From Rhodobacter sp. CACIA14H1 (lineage in GTDB: Bacteria > Pseudomonadota > Alphaproteobacteria > Rhodobacterales > Rhodobacteraceae), in assembly GCA_000500915.1 (NCBI GenBank), contig AYNO01000006.1:1-57578 (forward strand): DNA of 57,578 nucleotides, in the 5' to 3' direction. Every line of letters begins with the position of its first letter. The first letter of the stretch is position 1. Shown here piece after piece: positions 51,004 through 57,578 of this stretch. Position numbers and translations under genes: made by a program. The notes under the pieces were generated by a model. The model ran no database searches, was not told the origin of the DNA, and saw only the letters and a list, made by a program, of their open reading frames with translations.

Positions 51004-53541
51004 ATGCGGACGGATGTTCACGCTGCGGCTCGCGGGCCGGAAACGCTCTTTGCGGAGATCGCGGAGCCACGTCTAGCCTATGTGGTCCAAAGTCTGAACA
51101 CCGCTCCGATGCGGACCTCGCTCGCCTTCGGGGCGATCGTGGCCGCGTTCACGACACTTCTCGCGCTCAGCCAAGCCCATGCGCCCGGCAATGGCGCACT
51201 GATCGACCTCCTGCCAAGCGAAACCGCCTTCGCACTGATGCTTGGCCTTGCGGTCTTTCCGTTGCGGCTGATTACGGTCCCCCTTCTGACTTACCTGGTC
51301 TGCTTCTCGCTCGGTTTCGGACTGCGCCTCTGGCTCGAGGATGACTACCTGCCGGCAGGGATCGCGCCTTATACCATCTTCTGGACGGCGCTTGTTCTGA
51401 ACGCCCTTCCCGCAATCGCCGCGGCCATCATCGGGCGGGCCGTCGCCGGGCGGGCAAGACCGGGGGCACTCGGCGACGTGCTTCTGTCGCTGGCATCGAC
51501 GGTCGCCTATATCGTCATTGCCGGCGCTTTGGTCGCAGGCATGGTGACCTTCGTCTATCCTCCCGACCTGCCGGACGAGTCGCTCGGGTTGCTGGGCATC
51601 CTTGGCGCGGGGTTCATCCGCGTCATCCGCATCGGCCTGTGCGGCGCAGTGCTGGTGCTTTACCTTCTGGACCGGCCCGACCGCAGGAACATGGGCGTTG
51701 CGCTTCTGGTGCTGCCGCTGTTCATCGGGCTGGCGGTGCTGCGCAATCTCGGCGTTGCCGGGCATCCGCCTCTGGACGTGGAACTCTTGGCCCTCGCCGT
51801 GGCGCTGCTCGCGCCGCCCTATGCGGCGATCTTTGCGAATATCGTCGGCGTTTCCGCCTATGTGATGCTGACGGGTGAATTCCTCGTGCAGCATCCTGTT
51901 CCATCGGCCGATGTGATGAAACTGGAACTCGCCTCGGTGTTCCTGCTGGCCCTCGATTACCTGCTCCTGCTGCAGCGCCATATCGCGCAGGCCGAACTCG
52001 AGAGAAACCGTGCCACCATCGACAGGATGATCCGCATCCGTGCGCTGGCGACGATCGGCTACTTCGTCATGGACACGCGCACCGGGCGGGTGCGTCTCGA
52101 CGCCGTCGCGGCCGAGATACTGGGAACGCCCGCCTCCTTCACCATCGCGGACTTCATCGGACGGGTGCGCCCTGAGGACAGGCCCATCATAGAGGCATCG
52201 ATCGCCGACATATCCGAGGAGTCGCGGACACTCTCCTTCCTCTTTTCCAGCAACGGAATGTGGAACGAGACGGCCGAAACCCGCTACGTCACCGTCCACG
52301 CCTGGTACGAGGACCGCTCGGGCAGCCGATCGCTGGCCTATGGTGCGCTGATCGACCTGACACGGGATCACCGCAGGGAACAGGACCTTGCCGCAGCACT
52401 GGCCAGCCTGTCCGAACAGCAGAACCGGCAGACGCAGATGTTCTCGATCGTGTCGCACGAGTTGCGGACGCCCGCATCGGTCATCTCGATGCTGCTGGAG
52501 GAACTGGAAGGCGGCGCCTCCTGGCAGGAGATGGGGCCGCGACTGCGGGCGGTCAGCGACCAGCTGCTTTCCGTGCTGGCGGACATGCGGCAGACGGTGC
52601 GCCCCGAACAGAACCTGCCCATCAGGCTGGAAACCCTGCGCCCGCAAGAGGTTGCGGAAACGGTGCGCAACACGTTCGCGCTCATGGCAGGGGCGAGGCA
52701 GATCGACCTGGACCTCGACCTTGCACCGGAGGCCTGGCAGTTGCGGGTTTCGGACAGGGTGCGGCTGGTGCAGGCGCTGTCCAATCTGGTGAAGAACGCG
52801 ATCCTTCATGCCGAGTGCCGCCGGATCACCATCGGCTATTCCGAGACAGCGGTCGGGGCCGGGGTCATGGGGCAGTGGCGGGTGTCGGATGACGGGCGCG
52901 GGGTTCCGCCGGAGGCGCAGGCGACGCTGTTCGACGCCTTCCGGCGCGGCGCGGGCACATCGACCACCCGGACGGACGGGTCGGGGCTGGGCCTGTATGT
53001 CACCAAATCTTCGGTCGAATTGCTTTCGGGAACAGTCACTTACCAGCCCCGCGCGGCAGGAGGATCCGTCTTCGTGATGCGGTTGCCCATGGCCCTGCCC
53101 GCCGAGAGCGAGGAAAAAGGGGCGCCGCGGCAGCGGGTGGATCTTGCCAGCCTGAAGGCGATGACAGTCCTGATAGCCGAGGACAGCGACCTTATCGGCG
53201 AATTGCTGGTGGCGCGTCTGCGGCGGGTGTTCGGGCGGATCGTCTGGGTGCGCGACGGGCAGGAGGCGCTGGCGGCGTTCGATGCGGAAGCAGCGGATAT
53301 GGTGTTGACCGACCTGTTCATGCCCCAGATGGGCGGGGATGACCTGACCGCGGCATTGCGGGAAAAGGGAGCGGAATGTCCGATCATCGGCATGACCGCC
53401 GCCGCCATCGGCGACGAGCGGGAGCGGTTCGAGGCGGCAGGGACCGATCGCGTGCTGACCAAACCCATCTCTACCGCGCAACTTATCGAGGTTCTGGAAG
53501 GGCTTGCAGGAAATGGCAGATCGCGGCCCGCGGCGGAATGA
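51004..53541 (+). CDS. hybrid sensor histidine kinase with polytopic membrane N-terminus
   Basis: An 845-residue membrane sensor. Residues about 35-325 hold roughly nine to ten helices (LAFGAIVAAFTTLLALSQA, LGLAVFPLRLITVPLLTYLV, IFWTALVLNALPAIAAAIIG), resembling MASE-type sensory modules. A PAS-like domain follows (LATIGYFVMDTRTGRVRLDA), then HisKA with the phospho-His at about residue 485 (SIVSHELRTPASVISMLLEE), a HATPase domain (LSNLVKNAILHAE, VSDDGRGVP, GSGLGLYVTKS) and a C-terminal receiver with Asp at about 770 (MVLTDLFMPQMGGDDL) and Lys in RVLTKPIS. The signal is unknown. There is no dedicated output gene next to it; the lone receiver at 44151-44567 is a possible partner. Confidence 0.92.
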   Translation: MRTDVHAAARGPETLFAEIAEPRLAYVVQSLNTAPMRTSLAFGAIVAAFTTLLALSQAHAPGNGALIDLLPSETAFALMLGLAVFPLRLITVPLLTYLVCFSLGFGLRLWLEDDYLPAGIAPYTIFWTALVLNALPAIAAAIIGRAVAGRARPGALGDVLLSLASTVAYIVIAGALVAGMVTFVYPPDLPDESLGLLGILGAGFIRVIRIGLCGAVLVLYLLDRPDRRNMGVALLVLPLFIGLAVLRNLGVAGHPPLDVELLALAVALLAPPYAAIFANIVGVSAYVMLTGEFLVQHPVPSADVMKLELASVFLLALDYLLLLQRHIAQAELERNRATIDRMIRIRALATIGYFVMDTRTGRVRLDAVAAEILGTPASFTIADFIGRVRPEDRPIIEASIADISEESRTLSFLFSSNGMWNETAETRYVTVHAWYEDRSGSRSLAYGALIDLTRDHRREQDLAAALASLSEQQNRQTQMFSIVSHELRTPASVISMLLEELEGGASWQEMGPRLRAVSDQLLSVLADMRQTVRPEQNLPIRLETLRPQEVAETVRNTFALMAGARQIDLDLDLAPEAWQLRVSDRVRLVQALSNLVKNAILHAECRRITIGYSETAVGAGVMGQWRVSDDGRGVPPEAQATLFDAFRRGAGTSTTRTDGSGLGLYVTKSSVELLSGTVTYQPRAAGGSVFVMRLPMALPAESEEKGAPRQRVDLASLKAMTVLIAEDSDLIGELLVARLRRVFGRIVWVRDGQEALAAFDAEAADMVLTDLFMPQMGGDDLTAALREKGAECPIIGMTAAAIGDERERFEAAGTDRVLTKPISTAQLIEVLEGLAGNGRSRPAAE

Positions 53542-54090
53542 TCAGTCTGTCCGGCCCCTTGCCGCTTCGGACCGGAGGATGGACATGAGTTCCGCCAGCC
53601 CCTTGCGATAGCGGTCGTCGAGGAGGTGGCCGTCGGCTTCGAAGGCGCTGCGGGACTGGGCGACCAGAACTTCGGGGCCGGAAATAAGCCTTGGCCTGAA
53701 AGGGGTTAGGCAGAGGCGGAGGCTGTATTGCGAGCGTTCGCCCCCGGCCCTGCCATCGGCGGCGGAGAGGATGGCCACCGGCTTGTCACGCCAGGCCGCG
53801 CCGGGGATCCGCGACACCCAGTCCAGCGCGTTCTTCAGCACGCCGGGAAGCGCCTTGTTGTATTCGGGCGTGGCGATGACGATGGCATCGGCGGCCTTGA
53901 TCTGGCCATGGAGGCGGATGGCGGATTCAGGGAATCCCTGTTCGATTTCAAGGTCTTCGTCGAAGAGGGGCAAGCGCAGGTCGGCTTCGGAATAGGCGGC
54001 ATCGCCGAAGGCGCGGCGGGCTTCGGCCAGCAGGAGCCGGTTGGTGGAGGCCGCGCGGAGCGCGCCGGGGATGCCGAGGAGGGTGAGCAT
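53542..54090 (-). CDS. NADPH-dependent FMN reductase family protein
   Basis: A 182-residue flavodoxin-like oxidoreductase. The ATG at 54090 (MLTLLGIPGALRAASTNRLL) gives the family N-terminus with the FMN phosphate loop; the open frame runs 24 codons further without matching sequence. IVIATPEYNKALPGVLKNAL is the central flavin/active motif. Members reduce FMN, chromate or quinones. It ends immediately before the converging sensor-kinase stop. A GGYAC element lies about 90-140 bases upstream on the same strand. Confidence 0.92.
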   Translation of the reverse strand: MLTLLGIPGALRAASTNRLLLAEARRAFGDAAYSEADLRLPLFDEDLEIEQGFPESAIRLHGQIKAADAIVIATPEYNKALPGVLKNALDWVSRIPGAAWRDKPVAILSAADGRAGGERSQYSLRLCLTPFRPRLISGPEVLVAQSRSAFEADGHLLDDRYRKGLAELMSILRSEAARGRTD

Positions 54091-54176
54091 TTCGGGTCCT
54101 GCTTCGGGTTCGTTCGGGATATCGGATCGGGCGGAAGGTATGGCGGGCGACGGCGGGCGCAAGGGGCGTCGCGGCT

Positions 54177-54228
54177 GTACCGGAGGTTGTGCCGCGAATT
54201 GTACCGCAAACTGTCAGCACGCAGCGGG
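54177..54228 (-). repeat. three-box GGYAC element, copy 3
   Basis: On the minus strand GGTAC (54201-54205), GGCAC (54189-54193) and GGTAC (54177-54181) are 12 bases apart; the 40 bases from CCGCTGCGTG differ from copy 2 at only one position. It lies upstream of the FMN reductase gene on the same strand. In translation it gives CGTIRGTTSGT, but this frame is not that of the reductase. Confidence 0.8.
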
Positions 54229-54334
54229 CGGCGGGGTAACGGTCCGGTCATCCTTGCCCCCGCCGCGAAGGCAGCGGAGCGGCGTGCCGCCGCAAGCCTT
54301 TCCTCTCGCCTCCGCATCCGCTCCGGCTCGGTCC

Positions 54335-54402
54335 GGGGGCATTCTGCCCCCGTCGCCGCCAAGGCGGCGACTCCCCCTGAGGATATTTGGGAACGGATGA
54401 AG
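54335..54402 (+). repeat. double-hairpin/GAGGRTATTTGGG element, copy B
   Basis: Hairpin GGGGGCA-TTC-TGCCCCC (54335-54351), then GTCGCCGCC-AA-GGCGGCGAC (54352-54371), then CTCCCCCTGAGGATATTTGG and GGATGAAG. Stem and loop sizes of the first hairpin and the tail motif equal copy A at 24758-24812, although the second stem has a different sequence. It ends 18 bases before the GFA-GNAT gene stop. Confidence 0.7.
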
Positions 54403-54419
54403 GGTATGGGTGGGGGGCG

Positions 54420-55280
54420 TCAGACCGGGCGGCGGAAAGTGAGGGTCGTGGGGCGGTCGTAGCCCGGATGTGACGTGGCAGCGATGCGGGTGAAGCCCAT
54501 GCGGGTGAAGGCCGCGTGGTTGGCCACCAGTTCGATGCGGGTCTGGAGTTCGAGGGCCGGCAGGCCGAGGGCGCGGGCGCGGGTGGCGGCGAGGTCGATC
54601 AGGGCGCGGCCGAGGCCCCTGCCCTGCTGCGCGGGATCGACCGCGAGCTTGCCGAGATAGAGCGCATCGGGTCTGCGGGTGAGGAAGACGCAGGCGACGG
54701 GCGGGGCGCCGGTCAGCCAGACCTCCTGTTCGCGGGCCTGCCTTGCGATCTCTGCCATGGTGAGGCGGTGCAGGGAGGAGGGCGGGTCGATCACCCCGTC
54801 CATATAGGCGAAGGCGCGGTGGAGCAGGGCAAGGAGGGCGGACCAGTCCGTCGACTCCGTCGCCTGACGGGGGCTGTGGGGATCGTCCTGTGCCGCGTGG
54901 CGGGGGAGGTTGTCGTGGATGTCGGCCCAGGACTGGCGTTCGGCGGCATGGACATGGATTTCGGCCCGGAATTGACCGGCATGGTCCAGGGTGCCTGCAT
55001 GGATGTGGGTTTCGCCGGGGAAGCGGGGGGAGCGGTAGGCCAGCCGCGTGCCGCAGGCCGGGCAGAACAGCCGCTGCGTTCCCGCCGGGGCGGCATGGGT
55101 GGCGGGGGTTCCGGTCGTCCAGACCCACGTGCCGTCCCGGACACCGAAGTAGGAGGCGAAGGCCGAACCGGTGGTGCGGCGGCAGCTTTCGCAGTGGCAA
55201 TGCGCCTGCCAGAGCGGCGGGGCATCGCAACGGTAGGTGATGGCGCCGCAGTGGCAGCGGCCGGTGATCGGCGGGTGCAT
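54420..55280 (-). CDS. GFA/CENP-V zinc domain fused to GNAT acetyltransferase
   Basis: A 286-residue two-domain protein. The first 125 residues are a GFA (glutathione-dependent formaldehyde-activating-like) zinc domain with paired cysteines: GRCHCGAITYRC, HCHCESCRRTTGSAFASYFG and RLFCPACGTRLAYRSPRFPG. Residues about 140-286 are a GNAT domain: MAEIARQAREQEVWLTGAPP, LYLGKLAVDPAQQGRGLGRA (acetyl-CoA loop Q-x-x-G-x-G) and NHAAFTRMGFTRIAATSHPG. The frame is continuous, with no stop between the domains. The substrate of each is unknown; proteins with both are uncommon as far as I know. It is upstream of smc on the opposite strand. Confidence 0.9.
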   Translation of the reverse strand: MHPPITGRCHCGAITYRCDAPPLWQAHCHCESCRRTTGSAFASYFGVRDGTWVWTTGTPATHAAPAGTQRLFCPACGTRLAYRSPRFPGETHIHAGTLDHAGQFRAEIHVHAAERQSWADIHDNLPRHAAQDDPHSPRQATESTDWSALLALLHRAFAYMDGVIDPPSSLHRLTMAEIARQAREQEVWLTGAPPVACVFLTRRPDALYLGKLAVDPAQQGRGLGRALIDLAATRARALGLPALELQTRIELVANHAAFTRMGFTRIAATSHPGYDRPTTLTFRRPV

Positions 55281-55466
55281 GGGTGCAGCCTAGCGCGGAC
55301 GGGCGGGGCGGGGAAGGCGGGGGTTGCAGCGGAGGGACGGAGGGGATGCGCAATATCTTGGGGATAAGGGCGGGATACCGCCGATATGCGGTGGGCATAC
55401 TGTTGACGGGGGGCGGGAAGGGGCGAACGATGCGGGTTTGACGGAATCAGACATGGACCCCGCCCC
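55281..55466. other. 186-base divergent gap upstream of smc
   Basis: No gene or clear hairpin seen. A possible smc promoter is CATACTGTTGACGG near 55400, which contains a TTGAC-type -35, but the matching -10 is unclear. Confidence 0.35.
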
Positions 55467-57578
55467 TTGCGCTTTACCAAGCTGCGCCTCAACGGTTTCA
55501 AGAGCTTTGTGGACCCTACCGATCTGGTGATCCACCAAGGTCTGACGGGCGTGGTCGGGCCGAATGGCTGTGGCAAGTCGAACCTGCTGGAGGCCCTGCG
55601 CTGGGTGATGGGCGAGAACCGGCCCACCGCCATGCGGGGCGGCGGGATGGAGGATGTGATCTTTGCCGGGGCCGCGACGCGGCCGGCGCGGCATTTCGCG
55701 GAAGTGGCGCTGGTGATCGACAACCAGGAGCGGCTGGCGCCATCCGGGTTCAATGATGCGGACACGATCGAGATCGTGCGGCGGATCACGCGGGATGCGG
55801 GTTCGGCCTACAAGGCCAACACCAAGGACGTGCGGGCGCGGGATGTGCAGATGCTGTTTGCCGATGCCTCCACCGGATCGCACAGCCCTGCGCTGGTGCG
55901 GCAGGGGCAGATATCGGAGCTGATCAACGCCAAGCCCAAGGCGCGGCGGCGGGTGCTGGAAGAGGCGGCGGGAATTTCCGGCCTTTACGCGCGGCGGCAC
56001 GAGGCGGAGCTGAAGCTGCAGGGGGCGGAGCAGAACCTGACCCGCGTGGACGATGTGCTGGAGCAGTTGGCGCAGCAGCTGTCCACGCTGAACCGGCAGG
56101 CGAAGCAGGCGGCGCGGTATCGGGAAATCGGCGAGGAGTTGCGGCGGGCCGAGGGGATGCTGCTCTATCGTCGCTGGCGCGAGGCGGAGCTGGCGCGGGC
56201 CGAGGCCGAGGGGGTGCTGCGCGGGCGGCTGGTGGCGGCATCGCAGGCCGAGGCGGCGGCGCGGGCGGCGGGCAAGGCGCGGGAGGGGCGCGAGGATGTG
56301 CTGCCGTCGCGGCGCGAGGAGGAGGCGATTGCGGCGGCCATCCTGCAACGTCTTGTCGTGCAGCGCGACGGGCTGGCCGAGCAGGAGGCGCGGGCCCGGG
56401 CGATGATCGAGACGCTGCGGGGGCGGATCGAGCAGCTTGTGCGCGACATGGAGCGCGAGGCGGGTCTGAACCGGGATGCCGGGGAGACGATTTCGCGGCT
56501 GGACTGGGAGATCGAGCAATTGGCCCGTGCCCATGACGGGCACGAGGAGCGGCTGGCCGAGGCGGCCGAGGCGGCGCGGGAGGCGGGGGCCGTGCTGGGG
56601 GACCGCGAGGCGCTTCTGGCGCATGCGACGGAGGATTCGGCGCGGCTGGCGGCGCGGCACCAGTCGGCGCAGCGGTTGCTGTCGGATACGCGGGGGGTGC
56701 TGGAGAAGGCCGAGGCGCAGGCCCTGGCGGCGCGGGAGGCGGTGGAGGGGGCGACGGAGGCTTTGGCTTTGTCCTCCGATGCCTTCGAGGCGGCGGAGGA
56801 AGCGCAGGAGGTGGCCGCCGCGCAGGCCGAGGAGGCGGAGGCGCTGCTGGAGCAGGCCGAGGCGGCGCGGGCCGAGACGCAGGGGCGCGAGGCGGAGGCG
56901 CGGGCGGCGCGGTCGGCGGCCGAGGGGGAGGCCAATGCGCTGCGGGCCGAGGTGGCGGCGCTGGCGCGGCTGGTGGAGCGGGAGGCATCGGCGGGGACGC
57001 AGCTCTTGGACCGGCTGGAGGTGGAGCCGGGGTATGAGAAGGCGCTGGGGGCGGCTTTGGCCGATGACCTGCGGGCGCCGGAGGTGGAGGCGGGGGCGCG
57101 GTCGGGCTGGGCTTTGCTGGCGGATTATGACGCGCCGCAGGGTTTGCCGGACGGTGTGGCGCGGCTGTCGGCGCATGTGAAGGCGCCGGGCGTGCTGGCG
57201 CGGCGGCTGGGGCAGATCGGGCTGGTGGACCGGGCGCAGGGGGCGGCCTTGCAGGCCGCGCTGCTGCCGGGGCAGCGGCTGGTGTCGCGCGAGGGTGATC
57301 TGTGGCGCTGGGACGGGTTCCGGGCGGGAGCGGAGGATGCTCCTTCGGCGGCGGCGCTGCGGTTGCAGCAGTTGAACCGGCTGGTGCAGTTGAAGCGCGA
57401 TCTGGAGGAGGTCGCGGCGCGGGCCGAGGGGGCGCGTCGGGCGCATGAGGCGTTGCAGGCGCGGCTGGCGGATCTGGCGCGGGCGGACCAGATGGCGCGG
57501 GAGGCGCGGCGGGCGGCGGACCAGCGCGTGACCGAGGCCAACCGTGCGGCGGCGCGGGCCGAGGCGGACCGGTCCATC
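55467..57578 (+). CDS. smc: chromosome segregation protein SMC, N-terminal part (cut by window end)
   Basis: Condensin-type ATPase that organises the chromosome; the first 704 codons are present and in frame at every point checked. The TTG at 55467 is chosen because the product starts MRFTKLRLNGFKSFVDPTDL; an ATG at 55453 is out of frame by one base. Walker A is VVGPNGCGKSNLLEALRWVM (about residues 31-50), and the Q-loop segment is VRQGQISELINAKPKARRRV. Ala/Glu/Arg-rich coiled coil runs from about 165 to 490 (EAELKLQGAEQNLTRVDDVL), then a hinge (YEKALGAALADDLRAPEVEA). The C-terminal half with Walker B lies beyond the window. Codons are strongly G-rich here. Confidence 0.95.
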   Translation, partial: MRFTKLRLNGFKSFVDPTDLVIHQGLTGVVGPNGCGKSNLLEALRWVMGENRPTAMRGGGMEDVIFAGAATRPARHFAEVALVIDNQERLAPSGFNDADTIEIVRRITRDAGSAYKANTKDVRARDVQMLFADASTGSHSPALVRQGQISELINAKPKARRRVLEEAAGISGLYARRHEAELKLQGAEQNLTRVDDVLEQLAQQLSTLNRQAKQAARYREIGEELRRAEGMLLYRRWREAELARAEAEGVLRGRLVAASQAEAAARAAGKAREGREDVLPSRREEEAIAAAILQRLVVQRDGLAEQEARARAMIETLRGRIEQLVRDMEREAGLNRDAGETISRLDWEIEQLARAHDGHEERLAEAAEAAREAGAVLGDREALLAHATEDSARLAARHQSAQRLLSDTRGVLEKAEAQALAAREAVEGATEALALSSDAFEAAEEAQEVAAAQAEEAEALLEQAEAARAETQGREAEARAARSAAEGEANALRAEVAALARLVEREASAGTQLLDRLEVEPGYEKALGAALADDLRAPEVEAGARSGWALLADYDAPQGLPDGVARLSAHVKAPGVLARRLGQIGLVDRAQGAALQAALLPGQRLVSREGDLWRWDGFRAGAEDAPSAAALRLQQLNRLVQLKRDLEEVAARAEGARRAHEALQARLADLARADQMAREARRAADQRVTEANRAAARAEADRSI

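Larger units (their letters stand above)
54091..54419. other. 329-base gap rich in repeats
   Basis: Lies between the FMN reductase and GFA-GNAT genes, both on the minus strand. It holds GGYAC copy 3 (54177-54228) and double-hairpin copy B (54335-54402). No convincing gene. Confidence 0.6.

Noticed and set aside
26700-52600. Replication origin located precisely
   Set aside because: The skew change suggests one nearby, but no DnaA-box cluster, dnaA or par genes were seen, so no origin feature was called.
51073-53481. 802-codon open frame on the minus strand
   Set aside because: Antisense to the sensor kinase, whose HisKA, HATPase and receiver motifs are intact; no recognisable domain in the antisense product.
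55453-55466. ATG at 55453 as the smc start
   Set aside because: It is out of frame by one base; the TTG at 55467 gives the exact family N-terminus. A lost base in the C run between them could change this, but nothing requires it.
55290-57446. 718-codon open frame on the minus strand
   Set aside because: Antisense to smc, which has Walker A and coiled coil; low-complexity Arg/Pro/Leu product.

Overview
This 57.6 kb window is very GC-rich, densely coded chromosomal DNA of an alphaproteobacterium, most likely a member of the Rhodobacterales (Rhodobacteraceae). The pointers are the run rpoZ-rsh-DUF2062-pdxJ-acpS-lepB-rnc-era-DUF1491-recO, an opgGIHC glucan operon of the type known from Rhodobacter sphaeroides, DUF1491, a candidate DMSP lyase, and frequent 4-base ATGA/GTGA stop-start overlaps. 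No genus can be fixed from the sequence alone.

Layout. 0-13 kb: the head of a beta-propeller/RTX protein running off the left edge, an EamA exporter, a divergent argO-like/argP pair, a small regulator plus membrane protein, yebC, a DUF4405 membrane protein, a lipoprotein, an SLC13-type permease, two more EamA exporters and ymdB. 12.9-13.3 kb: tRNA-Pro(CGG) on the plus strand, tRNA-Arg(TCT) and an odd tRNA-Gly(TCC) on the minus strand. 13.5-16.5 kb: a membrane protein, MoxR ATPase and VWA protein joined by overlaps. 16.5-20.5 kb: a hydroxyproline catabolic operon (GntR regulator, deaminase/dehydratase, D-amino-acid oxidase, 2-epimerase), facing an ornithine-cyclodeaminase/HAD/EamA operon. 23-29 kb: small membrane proteins, rnhA, ispH, a YcxB-like protein with a LabA-like NYN protein, and folK. 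29-37 kb: the core housekeeping operon. 37-45 kb: EamA exporter, mnmD divergent from a FAD oxidoreductase, two late cobalamin genes, a lytic transglycosylase, a DMSP-lyase-like cupin, an orphan receiver, a glutaredoxin-like protein and an aldo/keto reductase. 45.8-50.6 kb: opgGIHC. 51-57.6 kb: a large hybrid sensor kinase, FMN reductase, a GFA-GNAT fusion and the first 704 codons of smc, cut by the right edge.

Two properties cut across the genes. First, five otherwise intact genes (RTX protein, SLC13 permease, VWA protein, rnhA, DUF3429 protein) are broken only by single-base losses in G/C runs; restoring one base per run rebuilds family-typical proteins. This looks more like homopolymer under-calling in the sequence than gene decay, so these are given as CDS with apparent frameshifts. 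Second, the plus strand is strongly C-rich up to about 26.7 kb whichever way genes point, balanced to about 52.6 kb, and G-rich after that, an origin-like skew change.

Non-coding repeats: a three-box GGYAC element with exact 12-base spacing occurs three times (7.7, 23.2 and 54.2 kb); a double hairpin with a GAGGRTATTTGGG tail occurs twice (24.8 and 54.3 kb); a large REP-like inverted repeat lies at 23.05-23.17 kb. The GGYAC element is the feature least explained by known annotation. No CRISPR array, insertion sequence, integrase or rRNA gene was seen.
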